Assembly: GCF_900637055.1 (NCBI RefSeq) | Contig: NZ_LR134338.1 | Coordinates: 6,349,501 to 6,413,500, forward strand | Source: Brevibacillus brevis | GTDB taxonomy: Bacteria > Bacillota > Bacilli > Brevibacillales > Brevibacillaceae | DNA: 64,000 bases | Direction: 5' to 3' | Part shown: one piece after another, positions 42,898 to 53,900 of the stretch | Layout: each line of letters begins with the position of its first letter | How positions within the stretch are numbered: position 1 is the stretch's first letter | The notes under the pieces: model-generated | What the model saw: the letters and a program-made list of their open reading frames with translations, nothing else | Told to the model about the DNA's origin: nothing | Databases searched by the model: none | Made by a program: the position numbers and the translations under genes

Positions 42898-45396
42898 TTA
42901 GGGTGTAGTTGTCTGAACAGGCTGACTACCCGTGGATGCATCTTGGCTGCGCTCCCCCAGAACGCCACGGACAGGTTGGATGTCAGGCTCGTCCACCATC
43001 AACCGATAAACCGGTACGAACACAGCCGGTGGGCGGATCGGTTCAGGCTTCGTTTCAGGTGGCTGCACGTGTGTACTCGTACCTCCCCAAACCATATAGC
43101 CTCCCCACGCTCCGGCACCTAGCAAGACAACTGCGCTGGATATCACCGTTGCTTTGTGCCGAAACAGCTTCACAAACGGATTGGCTGTTTCGCTGCGTAC
43201 CTCGTCCAAAAGCTTGCGAAAATCAGCATTTCGAATCGCATACCACCGTTTTCGCCATTCTTTATCCCGCAATCTCTTGCCTTTCTCCTCAAGGAAAAAG
43301 GCCTTCAATGCTTTTCTGTATGCAGGCAGCAAATACTTCCCTTCGAAAAACATCCGCTGGCCCATCGTCCATTGGATAAAGGACAGTGTAACGGCTTCCC
43401 CGCCATTTTGCTGAACATACTCCAGCAATTCTGCAAACTGGAAGCCTTCCTGACCAAAATGATCTTCCCGGTAAAAGACCAGCGGCACCTGCGGGAACTC
43501 GTCAGCCTGGAGCGGTTTGCTCAACATATTCTGGATCATTCTTTGCTGCACGGAAATCGCTTCCCGATCCCATTTTCGGAAAAACTCTGCCGGATGTGGC
43601 GTGCTTCTCTCTTCATGCAGCTTCGCCAGATTCATGAGCATTTCTTGCTTGTGGCGACTCTCCATATCCAGCGTTCCGAAAAAGCTCTGTGGCTTCTCCT
43701 CCAAGAGGGCGATGAGCACTTGGAAATCATCCTTGGATAGCGTGTCTAGCGCGACGAGCTTCATCAAGGACTTGTCCAGCTCATCCAACAGCTCATCGGC
43801 ATAGCTGCGCGCCCCATCGATGTTTTCAAAGAATTGGTGGATGGTAATGGCCGCAGCGAGCTTTTGACGTTCACGCGTAAATAGACGCAGAACTTTCTCC
43901 GTCGTAGTAGAAATAAAAACAACATTGCGCATGGCTTGCGGTTCTGTTTCCGTCCAAAACCGGATTTCCTTTAACATCTGATCCAAGCTGGTCACGGCGG
44001 CTACCCGCTCGGTCATATAATCCTCAAAGAGCGGCTTCACCAATTGTGGATAGCCGAAAATCGTCCGCATCATGAAGCCAAACAGCTCCCGATTGCTCGA
44101 CAAATGCTTGTACACCTCTGCCACGTAGCTGCTCTGTCTCGAGGTCTTGGCCTTCATCAACACGTCCATCAAGAAGCGGATCAAATCCATTTGCAGACGT
44201 TCCTGCCTGGTGACACGGTAGGATTCGATTATTTGCTTGAGCGTCTCGCTGTCAGGCAGCTGTTTGGACGAAAGCGCCTCTACCTCGATCCGCATCAGCA
44301 TTTCCTGAAGCTCGATCAGCCGTTTCTTGCGCGTCAAGCTACTGTGTCCCAAATAGCTGTTCAACGCCTGCCAAACGCCCGCCCGCTTGCTCTGATACAC
44401 GGACGTTCGTCCCTTTTCAATCAAATACAGTGCGCACAGCTCATAGTACGTGCGAATGTTCAAGGCCAGTGCATGGTCTGCTCCAGCCAGCACTTCCTCA
44501 CAAAATTCGTGGAACGCATCCAGAATCCGTGGCTCATTCACATACTCCCAAGCAAAGTCGAGGTATTCGTGTCCTCCGTCCTGCAAATCGACGTTCTGAA
44601 CGCGACCAAGGGAGAAGTCGAACAAAAAGTCTTTGTCGCTGTGCCCCCCGCCTGGGCGTATGCTTCCTTTTTCCACGAACGTGACGTGGATATGCTTCTT
44701 GCTCTGCGGCTCGTTGCTAAACGTGAGAAAACCAAAATGTCTGCGCATCTCATAAGGCAGACAACTGTACAAAATCTCCAACATTTGAGCAGCACTCTTG
44801 GATGAGGCACTAATATCCACATCCAGGCTGATGAACACCTTCTTTTTCGCTGCGAGCGAGGACATCACCGCAAAAAGAAGCTGTTTGAATAAACGCTCAT
44901 CGATGCCCAATTGCCCAAGCAGCTGTTTTCGGTCTTGCGACAAGCCTTTTTCTGAAGGGATGTCATCGACGGCAGGAAGCTCCTTGCCCGCTGCATCGTC
45001 GTGGCGATCTGCAAAAGTGCGCACTCCGAAGATCTTGCCCGGGTTCTTGATAAACTCGTCCCGGCGCTCTACCGGAATGACATAGTTGTGGCTGAAAAAC
45101 GTATTGCGCTGCCCAGTAAAGTCCGCCCCGACAAATACACTTCTGCCGAGAACCATCTCTCCTGATTCGGCTTGGAAGCTGACAAGGGCCTCCGGAAAGA
45201 GCGCCAGGTTGCTTTCCGCCCGCTCTTGAAGCTGTCGCGGCGCGTCATACACGCAAAACGGATGGAGTGCCTTTTTTATGAATTGGTTATCCAGCCCTGG
45301 CGTTTTGGCGACAGTATCGTATCCTTCGTTCGAACGGAAAACCCCTTGTCGCCCGCGGGTGTAGTACTGCTGCAAAATGGGCTGACGGTTGCTCAC
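42898..45396 (-). CDS. GTPase-associated GAP1-N2-like protein with C-terminal membrane anchor
   Basis: An 832-residue protein. The first 130 residues (YYTRGRQGVFRSNEGYDTVAK, SYD-like VYDAPRQL, FFSHNYVIP) match what I recall of the GAP1-N2 domain found beside TRAFAC-type GTPases in predicted conflict systems. A long helical middle follows. One transmembrane helix near 745-768 (VISSAVVLLGAGAWGGYMV) leaves a Pro-rich tail of about 65 residues outside, so the bulk is cytoplasmic. It starts at GTG 45396, sharing a base with the GTPase stop (TAGTG), with GGAG six bases upstream. It is last in a seven-gene operon and likely partners the GTPase. Confidence in the family is moderate. Confidence 0.7.
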   Translation of the reverse strand: MSNRQPILQQYYTRGRQGVFRSNEGYDTVAKTPGLDNQFIKKALHPFCVYDAPRQLQERAESNLALFPEALVSFQAESGEMVLGRSVFVGADFTGQRNTFFSHNYVIPVERRDEFIKNPGKIFGVRTFADRHDDAAGKELPAVDDIPSEKGLSQDRKQLLGQLGIDERLFKQLLFAVMSSLAAKKKVFISLDVDISASSKSAAQMLEILYSCLPYEMRRHFGFLTFSNEPQSKKHIHVTFVEKGSIRPGGGHSDKDFLFDFSLGRVQNVDLQDGGHEYLDFAWEYVNEPRILDAFHEFCEEVLAGADHALALNIRTYYELCALYLIEKGRTSVYQSKRAGVWQALNSYLGHSSLTRKKRLIELQEMLMRIEVEALSSKQLPDSETLKQIIESYRVTRQERLQMDLIRFLMDVLMKAKTSRQSSYVAEVYKHLSSNRELFGFMMRTIFGYPQLVKPLFEDYMTERVAAVTSLDQMLKEIRFWTETEPQAMRNVVFISTTTEKVLRLFTRERQKLAAAITIHQFFENIDGARSYADELLDELDKSLMKLVALDTLSKDDFQVLIALLEEKPQSFFGTLDMESRHKQEMLMNLAKLHEERSTPHPAEFFRKWDREAISVQQRMIQNMLSKPLQADEFPQVPLVFYREDHFGQEGFQFAELLEYVQQNGGEAVTLSFIQWTMGQRMFFEGKYLLPAYRKALKAFFLEEKGKRLRDKEWRKRWYAIRNADFRKLLDEVRSETANPFVKLFRHKATVISSAVVLLGAGAWGGYMVWGGTSTHVQPPETKPEPIRPPAVFVPVYRLMVDEPDIQPVRGVLGERSQDASTGSQPVQTTTP

Positions 45397-46661
45397 TACC
45401 GCTCCCTCCCCTCGATGTAATCAAGCTGGTGCATCAACCAAATAAACGGTTCATCGACGCGAATCGGTGTCACGACACCACTCACCCTTTGATTGACTGG
45501 ATTGCTCCCCAGCGCAGATACAGCGAAATAGGCCGTATTCGTAAAGTAAACATCCAACGCGTCTTTAAATGGTCTGTCCACCTTTTCGATGAATCGGCGG
45601 ATTTCCCCATCGATGTTCTCGAATTCAGTCGTATTTAAATATTGTTCATGGACGAAATTGCGGAAAACATTGCTGTTGGACTTGATGTATTCGCCGTCGT
45701 CTTCCTTGATCAGATGCAGCATGTCGCTCTTCGTCAACACGACAGCAGTCGGAATATGTGTCTTGCTCTGCTCCTGATAGCCGATGAAGTTCTCAAACAG
45801 CGTAATAACGACCTCACGCGGCTCGTCGTACCTTGCCGTGAATTCCCCTGGCTCATCCCCTGCTTGCAGCATGACCCGATCGCGAATTGTCTTGATTTGC
45901 AGCGGATCGACCAGGAACAGGATGCCAGACGAGTTTTTCACATGCGCCGCATACAGCTCCAAATACTCGCGGTCGACCATTCCCTCGCCTGCTACGTCGA
46001 AAAACACCAGGATCAACGGTGCCTTATCGCTATCCTTGAAAATGAACTGGAAGATGAACGGCTCCTGACGCTTTTCTTTTTGCGTGGAATCAAGCAGCTG
46101 TCCGCGTTCAAACAAGGGTGCCTCGTAGTTCTCACGGAACTTGCGGCTAATCTGCGCATTGAGCGGCATACACGCTGCATCGAAGTGATTCGCAGTCGTG
46201 TTCTGCAAGGTATGAATCAATGAGGTCATGTAAACGGACTTACCGACCTGGGACGCCCCGACAATGGAAATAATGTTGCTCGGCGCTTTACCTGCCGTAA
46301 TCGGCAGCTCGTTGTGGCATTTCGGGCACAGTCTGCGCTTGGAAACCATGCCATACCGGTCGGTCACACCTGCGAGGACGTTATCGACGTACAAATGGTT
46401 TTCCGACGGGATGGATTCCGGGTCAATCACCGCTTCCAGCTCGTCGATGGCATCCAGTCCAAATTTATCCCGATACGCATTGAGAATCTCATCCTCCTGC
46501 AACGCGTAATCTTCGTCATCCTGGCGATGATGTGTGGCACGGAAGACAACTTCGTCCGGTCCGTATTTGGCGAAGCAGTACGGGCAGACAATATCGTAAA
46601 AAGGAAGCCGTTCCTTGACCTGCGGCTTCTTTTCAAACATGTTTTTCAAAAACGACAGCAT
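45396..46661 (-). CDS. Zinc-finger TRAFAC-type GTPase
   Basis: A 421-residue cytoplasmic GTPase. A split zinc ribbon supplies C26/C29 and C112/C115 around an acidic insert. G1 is GASQVGKS (135-142), G3 is DVAG (222-225), and G4 is TKSD (310-313), giving guanine specificity. The G-domain style with a large insert between G3 and G4 fits the GTPases described next to GAP1 proteins. GGAGGGG lies seven bases before ATG 46661. It is translationally coupled to the GAP1-like gene. It is probably the switch of the operon's apparatus. Confidence 0.82.
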   Translation of the reverse strand: MLSFLKNMFEKKPQVKERLPFYDIVCPYCFAKYGPDEVVFRATHHRQDDEDYALQEDEILNAYRDKFGLDAIDELEAVIDPESIPSENHLYVDNVLAGVTDRYGMVSKRRLCPKCHNELPITAGKAPSNIISIVGASQVGKSVYMTSLIHTLQNTTANHFDAACMPLNAQISRKFRENYEAPLFERGQLLDSTQKEKRQEPFIFQFIFKDSDKAPLILVFFDVAGEGMVDREYLELYAAHVKNSSGILFLVDPLQIKTIRDRVMLQAGDEPGEFTARYDEPREVVITLFENFIGYQEQSKTHIPTAVVLTKSDMLHLIKEDDGEYIKSNSNVFRNFVHEQYLNTTEFENIDGEIRRFIEKVDRPFKDALDVYFTNTAYFAVSALGSNPVNQRVSGVVTPIRVDEPFIWLMHQLDYIEGRER

Positions 46662-46674
46662 GGCGCATCCCCTC

Positions 46675-47310
46675 CTATTCAGGAATCAGTTCGTACATTT
46701 CTCCGTATTTTTTCCCGTCCGTAAAAAACAGGCGGACGACGTCTTTTTTTCTGACCTCGATCTCCGGCATCAGATTGACACCGGGCTCGAGATCGCGAAT
46801 GAAATTGTATCGGGTTCCATCATCCTTGTGGGCGGGAGGAGAGCCTTCTTTTTTTACGTAGCAGAGTACGTCCCGCGCGATCGGAATCTCTGAAAAAATG
46901 CGAATCTGCAACGATTGATGCTTGCTGAACCAGCTTCCGCCCCGTTTGAACGAGTAGTAGATTTTGGCCTTTCCTGTGCTGACATGGATCACATGGGCAT
47001 CGCCGTCTGGCATGAGCAGAATTGGCTTGCCATTTTCCAATCGGCAAGGAAAGATGCGGTATGTGTATCGGCCGATGCCGTCTGTTTTTTCCCGCAGCCC
47101 TTTGTGGACTTTGTATTCCTCTCGGGTGTACAGCTTGAACTGACGATCATCCAGCTCGTTTACGTCAAAAGGGGCGCCAAACTGCGTCTTGTGCACGTAC
47201 ACGCACGGAATATCCTGCGCCCAATGCCAATTGAGCACGTATTCGCTCCCTTGATGCTGGCAGGTGACGTCCTTGATGAAGGTGTCTGTTGTTTCCTCCC
47301 GATTAATCAT
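46675..47310 (-). CDS. Unknown beta-rich protein within the tubulin/VWA/GTPase operon
   Basis: A 211-residue soluble protein, no signal or membrane segment. Predicted strands dominate (EYVLNWHWAQDIPCVYVHK, YTYRIFPCRLENGKPILLM, KIYYSFKRGG, ALSO a late EIEVRKKDVVRLFF). The pattern suggests two beta-sandwich halves. I recognise no family. It sits 17 nt after the VWA gene and 13 nt before the GTPase gene, with ribosome site GGGAG overlapping the VWA stop region. An adaptor role is possible but not shown. Confidence 0.75.
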   Translation of the reverse strand: MINREETTDTFIKDVTCQHQGSEYVLNWHWAQDIPCVYVHKTQFGAPFDVNELDDRQFKLYTREEYKVHKGLREKTDGIGRYTYRIFPCRLENGKPILLMPDGDAHVIHVSTGKAKIYYSFKRGGSWFSKHQSLQIRIFSEIPIARDVLCYVKKEGSPPAHKDDGTRYNFIRDLEPGVNLMPEIEVRKKDVVRLFFTDGKKYGEMYELIPE

Positions 47311-47327
47311 GATTCATCATGCTCCCT

Positions 47328-48605
47328 TTACAGATCAAACCGCTTGCTGCTCTGGTTCCCGGCGTCCAAGGCACGGGGGCTTTGTCTGGTGTTCAGTCTG
47401 CGCTTTGCAAAAGACGATCCGTCACTCGTGGAAGCTGGCACAAAGAGAGTGAACAATGTCAGGATGACGGCGAGCAAAGAACACGCCAGCAAACGTACCA
47501 CCATATCGAGCAAATCGATTGACGACAGACCCATTTCCAAAACAAGTCCAGCTAACAATCCTGATACTGCCCCGCCAATCGTGAAGCTTTTGGCCAGATG
47601 GCGATTGTCAAAAACCAGACCCAGCGCCAAGCCGAGCAAAGCACCGATGATCAGAACACTGACCACACGGGTGATGGCGTAAAACATGCTTTCTTCTGTC
47701 GCTCCTGTCCGCTCGGAAACAATATTGCGGTCTGTTCGGCTCATATCGTAAATCTGGCCAAAGATTCCTGTCATTTGGTCCGCGTGTTCGACATTGAAGT
47801 AGCTGCCGCCAGTCTCAGCAGCGATCTTTTGAAGCAGCGCCGTTCCGTCTGCATCGATTTGGCTCATGCCTACCGTATGGACAATCACTTGGTTTTGCTT
47901 GTAGGGCGCAAGTGCGGCAGGGACATCCAGATCACTATAGCCGTCTGACATCAGCACGACGGTACTGTTCGCCATTTGATTGGCTTGCAGCTGGTCCAGC
48001 CCCGCTTGCAGTGCCAGGTCGATCCGGGTGCCTCCATCCGTTCGCGGATATTGGAGCAGCTTCTTCACAACCTCATCCTTCGCAGACTGGCTACTCAGCT
48101 CAGTGAGGGGTTGCAGCACATTCGTTTGATCGTGAAACGTAACCACCGCTATGTTCATGTCACTGTCCATGCGCTGCACCAAGTCGGCGGCTGCTTTGAA
48201 CAATTGGTTATCCGGATCAGACGACTGCATGCTGCCTGACGTATCCAGAACCATAATAATATTGTTGGCCCCGCTGGCCTGTTGAAACGATGACCCGTAC
48301 AGCAGCTGAAGCAACAACGCCACTACGCCCACCATCAAAAACGTGCTGGGCACGAGCATTTTCCAGGAAAAGCCCAGATAGCGCTGCTTCCAGCCGATTC
48401 CATTCAGTCGTGGCGAGATCATTTCCGCAATGAGGCACATCAGTCCTACGAAAAAGGCATATTGACCAAAATAAAGTCCCATTAACAACCATTGCGGTAT
48501 TTCTCCGGACAGCTTGCCGAGCATGACTTCCCCGACCAAAAATCCGATCACGCCACCTACCAGACTACACACTAGCATGAGTAAGCTTACCCTTCTCTGA
48601 CTCAT
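47328..48605 (-). CDS. Polytopic VWA-domain membrane protein
   Basis: A 425-residue protein: three N-terminal helices (about 6-29, 39-63, 82-104), a VWA domain (about 115-300) with intact MIDAS (DTSGS, then GGTR with Thr, then MSDGYSD), and three C-terminal helices. With the N-terminus inside, the VWA domain lies outside the membrane and both tails inside. It overlaps the upstream gene by 4 nt (ATGA). MIDAS integrity suggests metal-dependent binding of a partner, perhaps the exported VWA protein of the same operon. Confidence 0.85.
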   Translation of the reverse strand: MSQRRVSLLMLVCSLVGGVIGFLVGEVMLGKLSGEIPQWLLMGLYFGQYAFFVGLMCLIAEMISPRLNGIGWKQRYLGFSWKMLVPSTFLMVGVVALLLQLLYGSSFQQASGANNIIMVLDTSGSMQSSDPDNQLFKAAADLVQRMDSDMNIAVVTFHDQTNVLQPLTELSSQSAKDEVVKKLLQYPRTDGGTRIDLALQAGLDQLQANQMANSTVVLMSDGYSDLDVPAALAPYKQNQVIVHTVGMSQIDADGTALLQKIAAETGGSYFNVEHADQMTGIFGQIYDMSRTDRNIVSERTGATEESMFYAITRVVSVLIIGALLGLALGLVFDNRHLAKSFTIGGAVSGLLAGLVLEMGLSSIDLLDMVVRLLACSLLAVILTLFTLFVPASTSDGSSFAKRRLNTRQSPRALDAGNQSSKRFDL

Positions 48606-50950
48606 GACGACTCATCTCCTTCTACACGGCGAAAGACAAACCCGCTGTCCTCATAGGAAGCATGGTATTTCTTGTTATTGCGGTAAAACATCAACTCTTC
48701 CATGCCGAATCCACCCATCAGGTTCATTTTTTCTATCCCGCTTTTTTGTTCCTCGTGGATGCAGCCCAGCTTGTAAGTTCGTGTGCTCTCATCCTTGTGC
48801 AGCGCATACTGGACGAAGTCGTTGTGAATATCGGCAAAGAAGTACTTCTCTTCATAACGATGCTTTTGCAAGAAATGGAACACTTCGATGTGAACCGCTG
48901 CCCGCTCTTCCAGCACCAATGCCAGATCGAGGAACAAATCCTCCTTCGTCAGCACGGTTCGGTTATCGTAAGCAGCCCCGACGTTGGCACGCGCAAGCAG
49001 CTCCGCCTCAAAAGATAAAGCAAATGGCGCACGGGTGAGAATCTCGTTCCGGCAAAACTGACACAGCCTCTCCACGAGTCCGGCGAGTCGATTCCCGCTG
49101 AGCAGAGCGCCGCTGCCAATATACCGTTGTTCCATGTAAAAATCACTGCCGCGTGAAGCTTCCAATGACCGGATCGTTTCATGGACGACAGATTCGTAAT
49201 ATTCGTCTACGTTTTTGCCCAAGTAGTCAGTCGCTTCTCGAACGCTCGTCTGGGCGATTTCCCGCAGTTGCTTATGCAAGGCTTCCAGCTGCTCGACTTG
49301 CTCACCTAACTGCCGGTGAATCTGCTCTGCCTGTTTCTCATAGCTCACAAGGATGGAGAGCATCATCTCCCAATCCAGCAGCTCCAGCTTTTTGCCATAA
49401 ACAGCGTCCAGCAAATGGCGAATGAAGGTCCGCACACGCTCCTTATCCCGTGTGAAAAACCCTCCTACGCGAATGTCCTGCCGATCCACCCGCTCTTGGT
49501 AGAGATCGACCAGCTCGGCTTTCATCTTTTCAACCTGTCGAGATGTCTCGCGAATGCCAGTGCGCAGCTCATCCAGCAGGTTTGCTCCATTGGCATGTTC
49601 GGCAGTGAGATAGTAAGCCGCATACAGCCCAAGCCGTTCATCCTCGATGACGGCTTTCTGAATCAAATCAGCCAGGGACTCCTGAGACAGCATGTGCTCC
49701 AGACGTTTACGCGCCCCGGAAACGACATTCGCCTCAAAAAAGGCTTGGCTGCTGCCGTCAAACAAAGCCAGCTCCGCTTCGCGCATATTCATACTGCAAA
49801 GCTCGCTGTAGCTGATGCCAGAGGTCATGAGCCCCGTCATTTCCTCCAGAATATGATCCTCAGGGAGAATGCCAGCCAGTTTTCGCTGCAAATCATGCGC
49901 AGTCAATCCGAGCTTTTCTCTCGCTTTTGTCTTCGGCAAAACCTCGCCGTCCTGGAGTCGCTCCCAATAGCGGTCAAATACTGCGGACAGCACCGTCAGC
50001 GCAATTGCATGAGTCGGTCGCTTCACTTTGGATAGACCAGCAGACGCGAACTTGGTCTGCCCGTGGTCAACCGTGATGCTGCGCATAAATTGCAGCTTGT
50101 TATAGCCGTCGTTGCTTTCATGGAACTCCGACTCTACCTTTTTGTTGTTCAAAAGCACCAGCTTGCTGATCAGCTCGTAATTTTCCTGCATGCCGCCTTC
50201 GATAAACAAGCCGTGCTCTGTCTTGTCACTCAATAGGTACGCCAGCGAAAATAACGGTGCGTTCACATGCTCCACAGGCAGTTTCACAAGATCCTCTGTT
50301 ACCAAGAGATTCGCCCGATAGCTGTAGTCGCTCCGCTGATAGCGATTGACCTCTTCCAAAAAGCTGACCGAGAGCGCTGTCGAGAACCCGAATGCTTCCC
50401 CGTTGTTCTTTTCCTGTAGCAGAACGTACAGATCAACTGATACGTTTTTAAACAGCTCGTTGAGGTAGCCCTTGAGAAGCAGCGTCAGCTCTGGCAAAAG
50501 GATCGTGGCAGGGTCATCCGCCCTTGCCACGACAGCAATATTGACTTGCTGAAAAGCAGTGAACAACTTGCCCATTTCCGCTACCCGCACGCTTGCCAGC
50601 TTCATCACCTTGTTCAGTTCCATGGTGACAGCTTCATCGAGTAAAAAACGCTCGTGGATCGAGGTACGCATCTTTTTCTTGTCGGCATCTGCCTGCGGCA
50701 AGCGGCAGCCGATTACTTGCGGATGCTCCCACGTTTTGTTCTGATACGCATGGACATAAAGAACACCGTGACCATTTTGCCAGTTGCGCTCATTGTGGGC
50801 ACGAACAGCTCGCAGTGCCTCTACGCTCTTATCCCCGAGAAAGAGGAAGAGTACGGGGTTTTGAATGCTTCGCTGTCCGTTTCCGCTATCCAGTTGTCTT
50901 TCCAATTCCGTAACGTATTGGGTCGCGAACTCTCCAATCAAATCCCTCAT
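48602..50950 (-). CDS. Large unknown protein, partner of the tubulin-like protein
   Basis: A 782-residue soluble protein without recognised motifs. It begins with a strand-helix-strand unit (NPVLFLFLGDKSVEALRAVRA, VLYVHAY) that resembles the first unit of the neighbouring tubulin-like protein (NPMLVIGLGGTGIDALLRL) but lacks the glycine-rich nucleotide loop. A long helical centre contains coiled-coil-like segments (about 470-600: RLEHMLSQESLADLIQ through EQIHRQLGEQVEQLEALHKQL). GAGGAGG lies just before ATG 50950, 34 nt after the tubulin-like gene. Possibly a degenerate paralogue or polymer partner. Confidence 0.75.
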   Translation of the reverse strand: MRDLIGEFATQYVTELERQLDSGNGQRSIQNPVLFLFLGDKSVEALRAVRAHNERNWQNGHGVLYVHAYQNKTWEHPQVIGCRLPQADADKKKMRTSIHERFLLDEAVTMELNKVMKLASVRVAEMGKLFTAFQQVNIAVVARADDPATILLPELTLLLKGYLNELFKNVSVDLYVLLQEKNNGEAFGFSTALSVSFLEEVNRYQRSDYSYRANLLVTEDLVKLPVEHVNAPLFSLAYLLSDKTEHGLFIEGGMQENYELISKLVLLNNKKVESEFHESNDGYNKLQFMRSITVDHGQTKFASAGLSKVKRPTHAIALTVLSAVFDRYWERLQDGEVLPKTKAREKLGLTAHDLQRKLAGILPEDHILEEMTGLMTSGISYSELCSMNMREAELALFDGSSQAFFEANVVSGARKRLEHMLSQESLADLIQKAVIEDERLGLYAAYYLTAEHANGANLLDELRTGIRETSRQVEKMKAELVDLYQERVDRQDIRVGGFFTRDKERVRTFIRHLLDAVYGKKLELLDWEMMLSILVSYEKQAEQIHRQLGEQVEQLEALHKQLREIAQTSVREATDYLGKNVDEYYESVVHETIRSLEASRGSDFYMEQRYIGSGALLSGNRLAGLVERLCQFCRNEILTRAPFALSFEAELLARANVGAAYDNRTVLTKEDLFLDLALVLEERAAVHIEVFHFLQKHRYEEKYFFADIHNDFVQYALHKDESTRTYKLGCIHEEQKSGIEKMNLMGGFGMEELMFYRNNKKYHASYEDSGFVFRRVEGDESS

Positions 50951-50984
50951 GCGTCCTCCTCGGTTATTAAACGATCGTGATTGT

Positions 50985-53900
50985 TTATTGCAGCGTCTTG
51001 CGCATATCGTTTACTTTTGACCAAACCTTTTTGTAGAACTGGAACAGCTCTTCACCGTTCACGTATTCGTCGCGGTCGTATTCCAGATCGTTTTTCGTTT
51101 CTTGGAAGGTCGCCGCAATTTCATCGAGTTTTACCACCAGTTGTTGCGTATCCTCTGCGGAGGTCATCGCGTCACTGCGTTTTGCAGCCTTGCGCTGGAT
51201 CGTTGCCATGCTCTTGTGATCCAATGCGCGGAATTTTTCATAGATAGCGAATTCGACGTGCTTGTTGACCTTCATCAGGTTGATGAATGGCTCCCACGCA
51301 TCTTCTTCCTCATCCTTGTCGTAGACGTACAGCGCACCGCGCTTGCAAATCGTTCCTGTGTAAAGGGCTTCGATGAATCGGGTTACCAGCTCTTCTTCGT
51401 CCTTGATGGCACCTACGATCTGCTCCAGCTCCTGGATTTTGGCCTCGATTTCTTCGTATTTGCGCACTTCTTGTTCGATCAGGCGAATCTGTTCAGGATA
51501 GCGAATCAGGTTTTCTTTTGCCATCTCTTCATTGATACTGCCGAACACATCACGCGTAAATTCTTGCTCCAGACCATCTTTCATGAAGCCTTTGAGCTCA
51601 ACCAATGCACGCTTGATTTCACCAGGGCTCAGCTTGGTCGCGTCTCCTTGCGCTTGGTGCTTAGCCAAGAATGTAGCAAGCGAGAACGGCTTCGTCACGA
51701 TGGATTCATAGCGGTTGCTGGTCTTGCTGTCGCTGCCTTTTTCGCGGATGACTCCGTAGCGCACTGCACGGTCAAACAGTTCGCGTACTTTGGCGTTGTA
51801 CGCTTTGATCCGTCCGTTTTGGTACGTATCTCCCCACGATTTTTCAGGAATAGGGGATGGGAGGTACGCCCAGTTGTTCTTTTCCGTTTGAACGAGGTGG
51901 CGTCCGATACCCTCTCTGTCCAGAATTGTACGTTCGTAGCTTTCCTCGTAGACCTTCAACGGTGTGTAAGCGAACAGTGGAACACCGTTTTTCGTATTCA
52001 GCCAGAAGATGCGGTTTTTGACTTCGCTTTCTTTGACGGTAAAGCGCGATCCGCTAATCGCTGTATTTTGATAGTTTTTAATCCCCTTCAAGATCGATGG
52101 TGCTTTCAGCGGCACGGATACAAAGCCCCAGGAAGGGAAGTGCATATTGCCGAGATTGTTGCTCAGATGGAAGACCGGAATCGCCTCTTCATCCAGCTTG
52201 CTCGCAATCTTGCGCTCTACGATGCGATCGAGTGTCTCGTCCTGACCGTATTTGATCACGAGGAATTCTTCCATCGACTTGGTGATCACCTCACCGAACT
52301 TCTCCGAGAGGAATTCGGAAATCGAGCTGACGATATCCAGCTCCTGCTCTTTGACCCACTGATCGGAGTGTCGCAGCAGCTCGCTGGTAAAATCGCGGAT
52401 CAGGTCATCCGCCTCTTTTTGGTCCAGAATGTTGCTGACGACTTTGGAGATATCCGGCACACTGACGATGTTCCAGTAGTATGTCTTGTTGCCAGTGCGG
52501 TCGCTCTCTTCTCCGCCGTTGATCAGGATGTCGCCGTTTTGCTCGAAAATTTGGTTGAGTGCGTTCAAAATCTCAGTAAATACGTTATAAATGCGGTTGT
52601 TTTCTGCATTCAACAAACGGTGCAGCTCTTCGTAGAATTCGATCATTTGCTCCAGCTTTTCCTGATCAGCCAGGAGCTGGTATTCGTTGATCTTCGCTTC
52701 GATGTAGCTGTTTTTCTTCTTCTCCTTGGAGATGAATGCACTGCGGGCATCGCCCAGCTTTTCATTCGCGTTTTCGCGAGCGCCCTCGATCTCAGGCGGG
52801 AAGCTCTCCAAATTCGCCTTGAGGCTCTCTATGTAGGAGAGGATCATTTTCATCAGGCAATAGCCTTTGTCCGAATGAATCAGACGGGACGCATAGAATG
52901 GTCCTTGCTGCGGGTGCAGGAATACACGCGTGATCATTTCGCCAAAAACAGAGATCATGTCGCCTGGCATCTGCTTTTTGGACTTGATGTACGCTTCGCG
53001 CGCTTTGGCGAGATAGCCTTGCTCCAGCTCGTGGTCGATGCTCACGACTTGCTGGGTGATCACGTTGCTGTAGTTCAGACGCTCGCTGTTTTCATAGCCT
53101 GGCAACGGTTCAGGAACGCGCTCTTCGAACTTGCGGGAAATCGAGTCGATGTCGATTCCGAGCTTGCGGGCGAATTTCTCCGCATCCTCTTGCGTCGGTG
53201 CTACCGTGAACATTTTTTCCATCTTTTTAAACAAGCGATATGCCAGGTACGTTGTCATCTCTTCGATTGGCAAGACAGCAGAGGAAGCACCGATGACGTT
53301 GTATTGGTAGTTGGCTGCGTACGCTTTTGGCATCTGGTTGATGTTCGTACGGATGTTGCTGATATAGTCGTGGATCGCAAACTCTTCACCCGAGCGCTTT
53401 TCTTCGCTCGCCATGAAGTTCGTAATGTTCTCCGCGGTTACGTTCATGCAATAATCATAGGCGTTCTCCAATGCTTTGCCTTCGAGATTGGTCGCAGAAA
53501 TCAAATGGCACAGGTTGAATGGCGGCATTGGCGATTGGACGGTGAGCACGTTGCCGTATTGCTGGCGGAAACGCTCGTTGCGCTCATCCGCATTCATCCA
53601 GTAGTCCAGCTCTTTTAAGGCCGCATAACCGTTTTTCATGATGTAGTCGCGTGTGTGTGAGCTGAGGCTCTTGTTCGACAGGTTGACGTCAGGCGTGAAC
53701 AGGTAGCCCAGCGTATTCACCTTGTCTACCCCCGCACTGCCGAAGTCGCGCTCCAAAATGCCTCGCACGATATAGGCGATGTCGAGGAAGCAACCACTCC
53801 CCGTTCCCCCGGACAAACCGCTCAAAAGGAATACGGTCAGCTTTTTGTTCGTGCCCTCGCACAGCATCTTGATCTTTTTCTCAATGGTTTGGACCACCTG

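Noticed and set aside
51102..53618. An 838-codon plus-strand open frame inside the tubulin-like gene.
   Set aside because: Antisense to the coding strand of a gene with strong motifs; composition (Phe, His, Val runs) is typical of a shadow frame.
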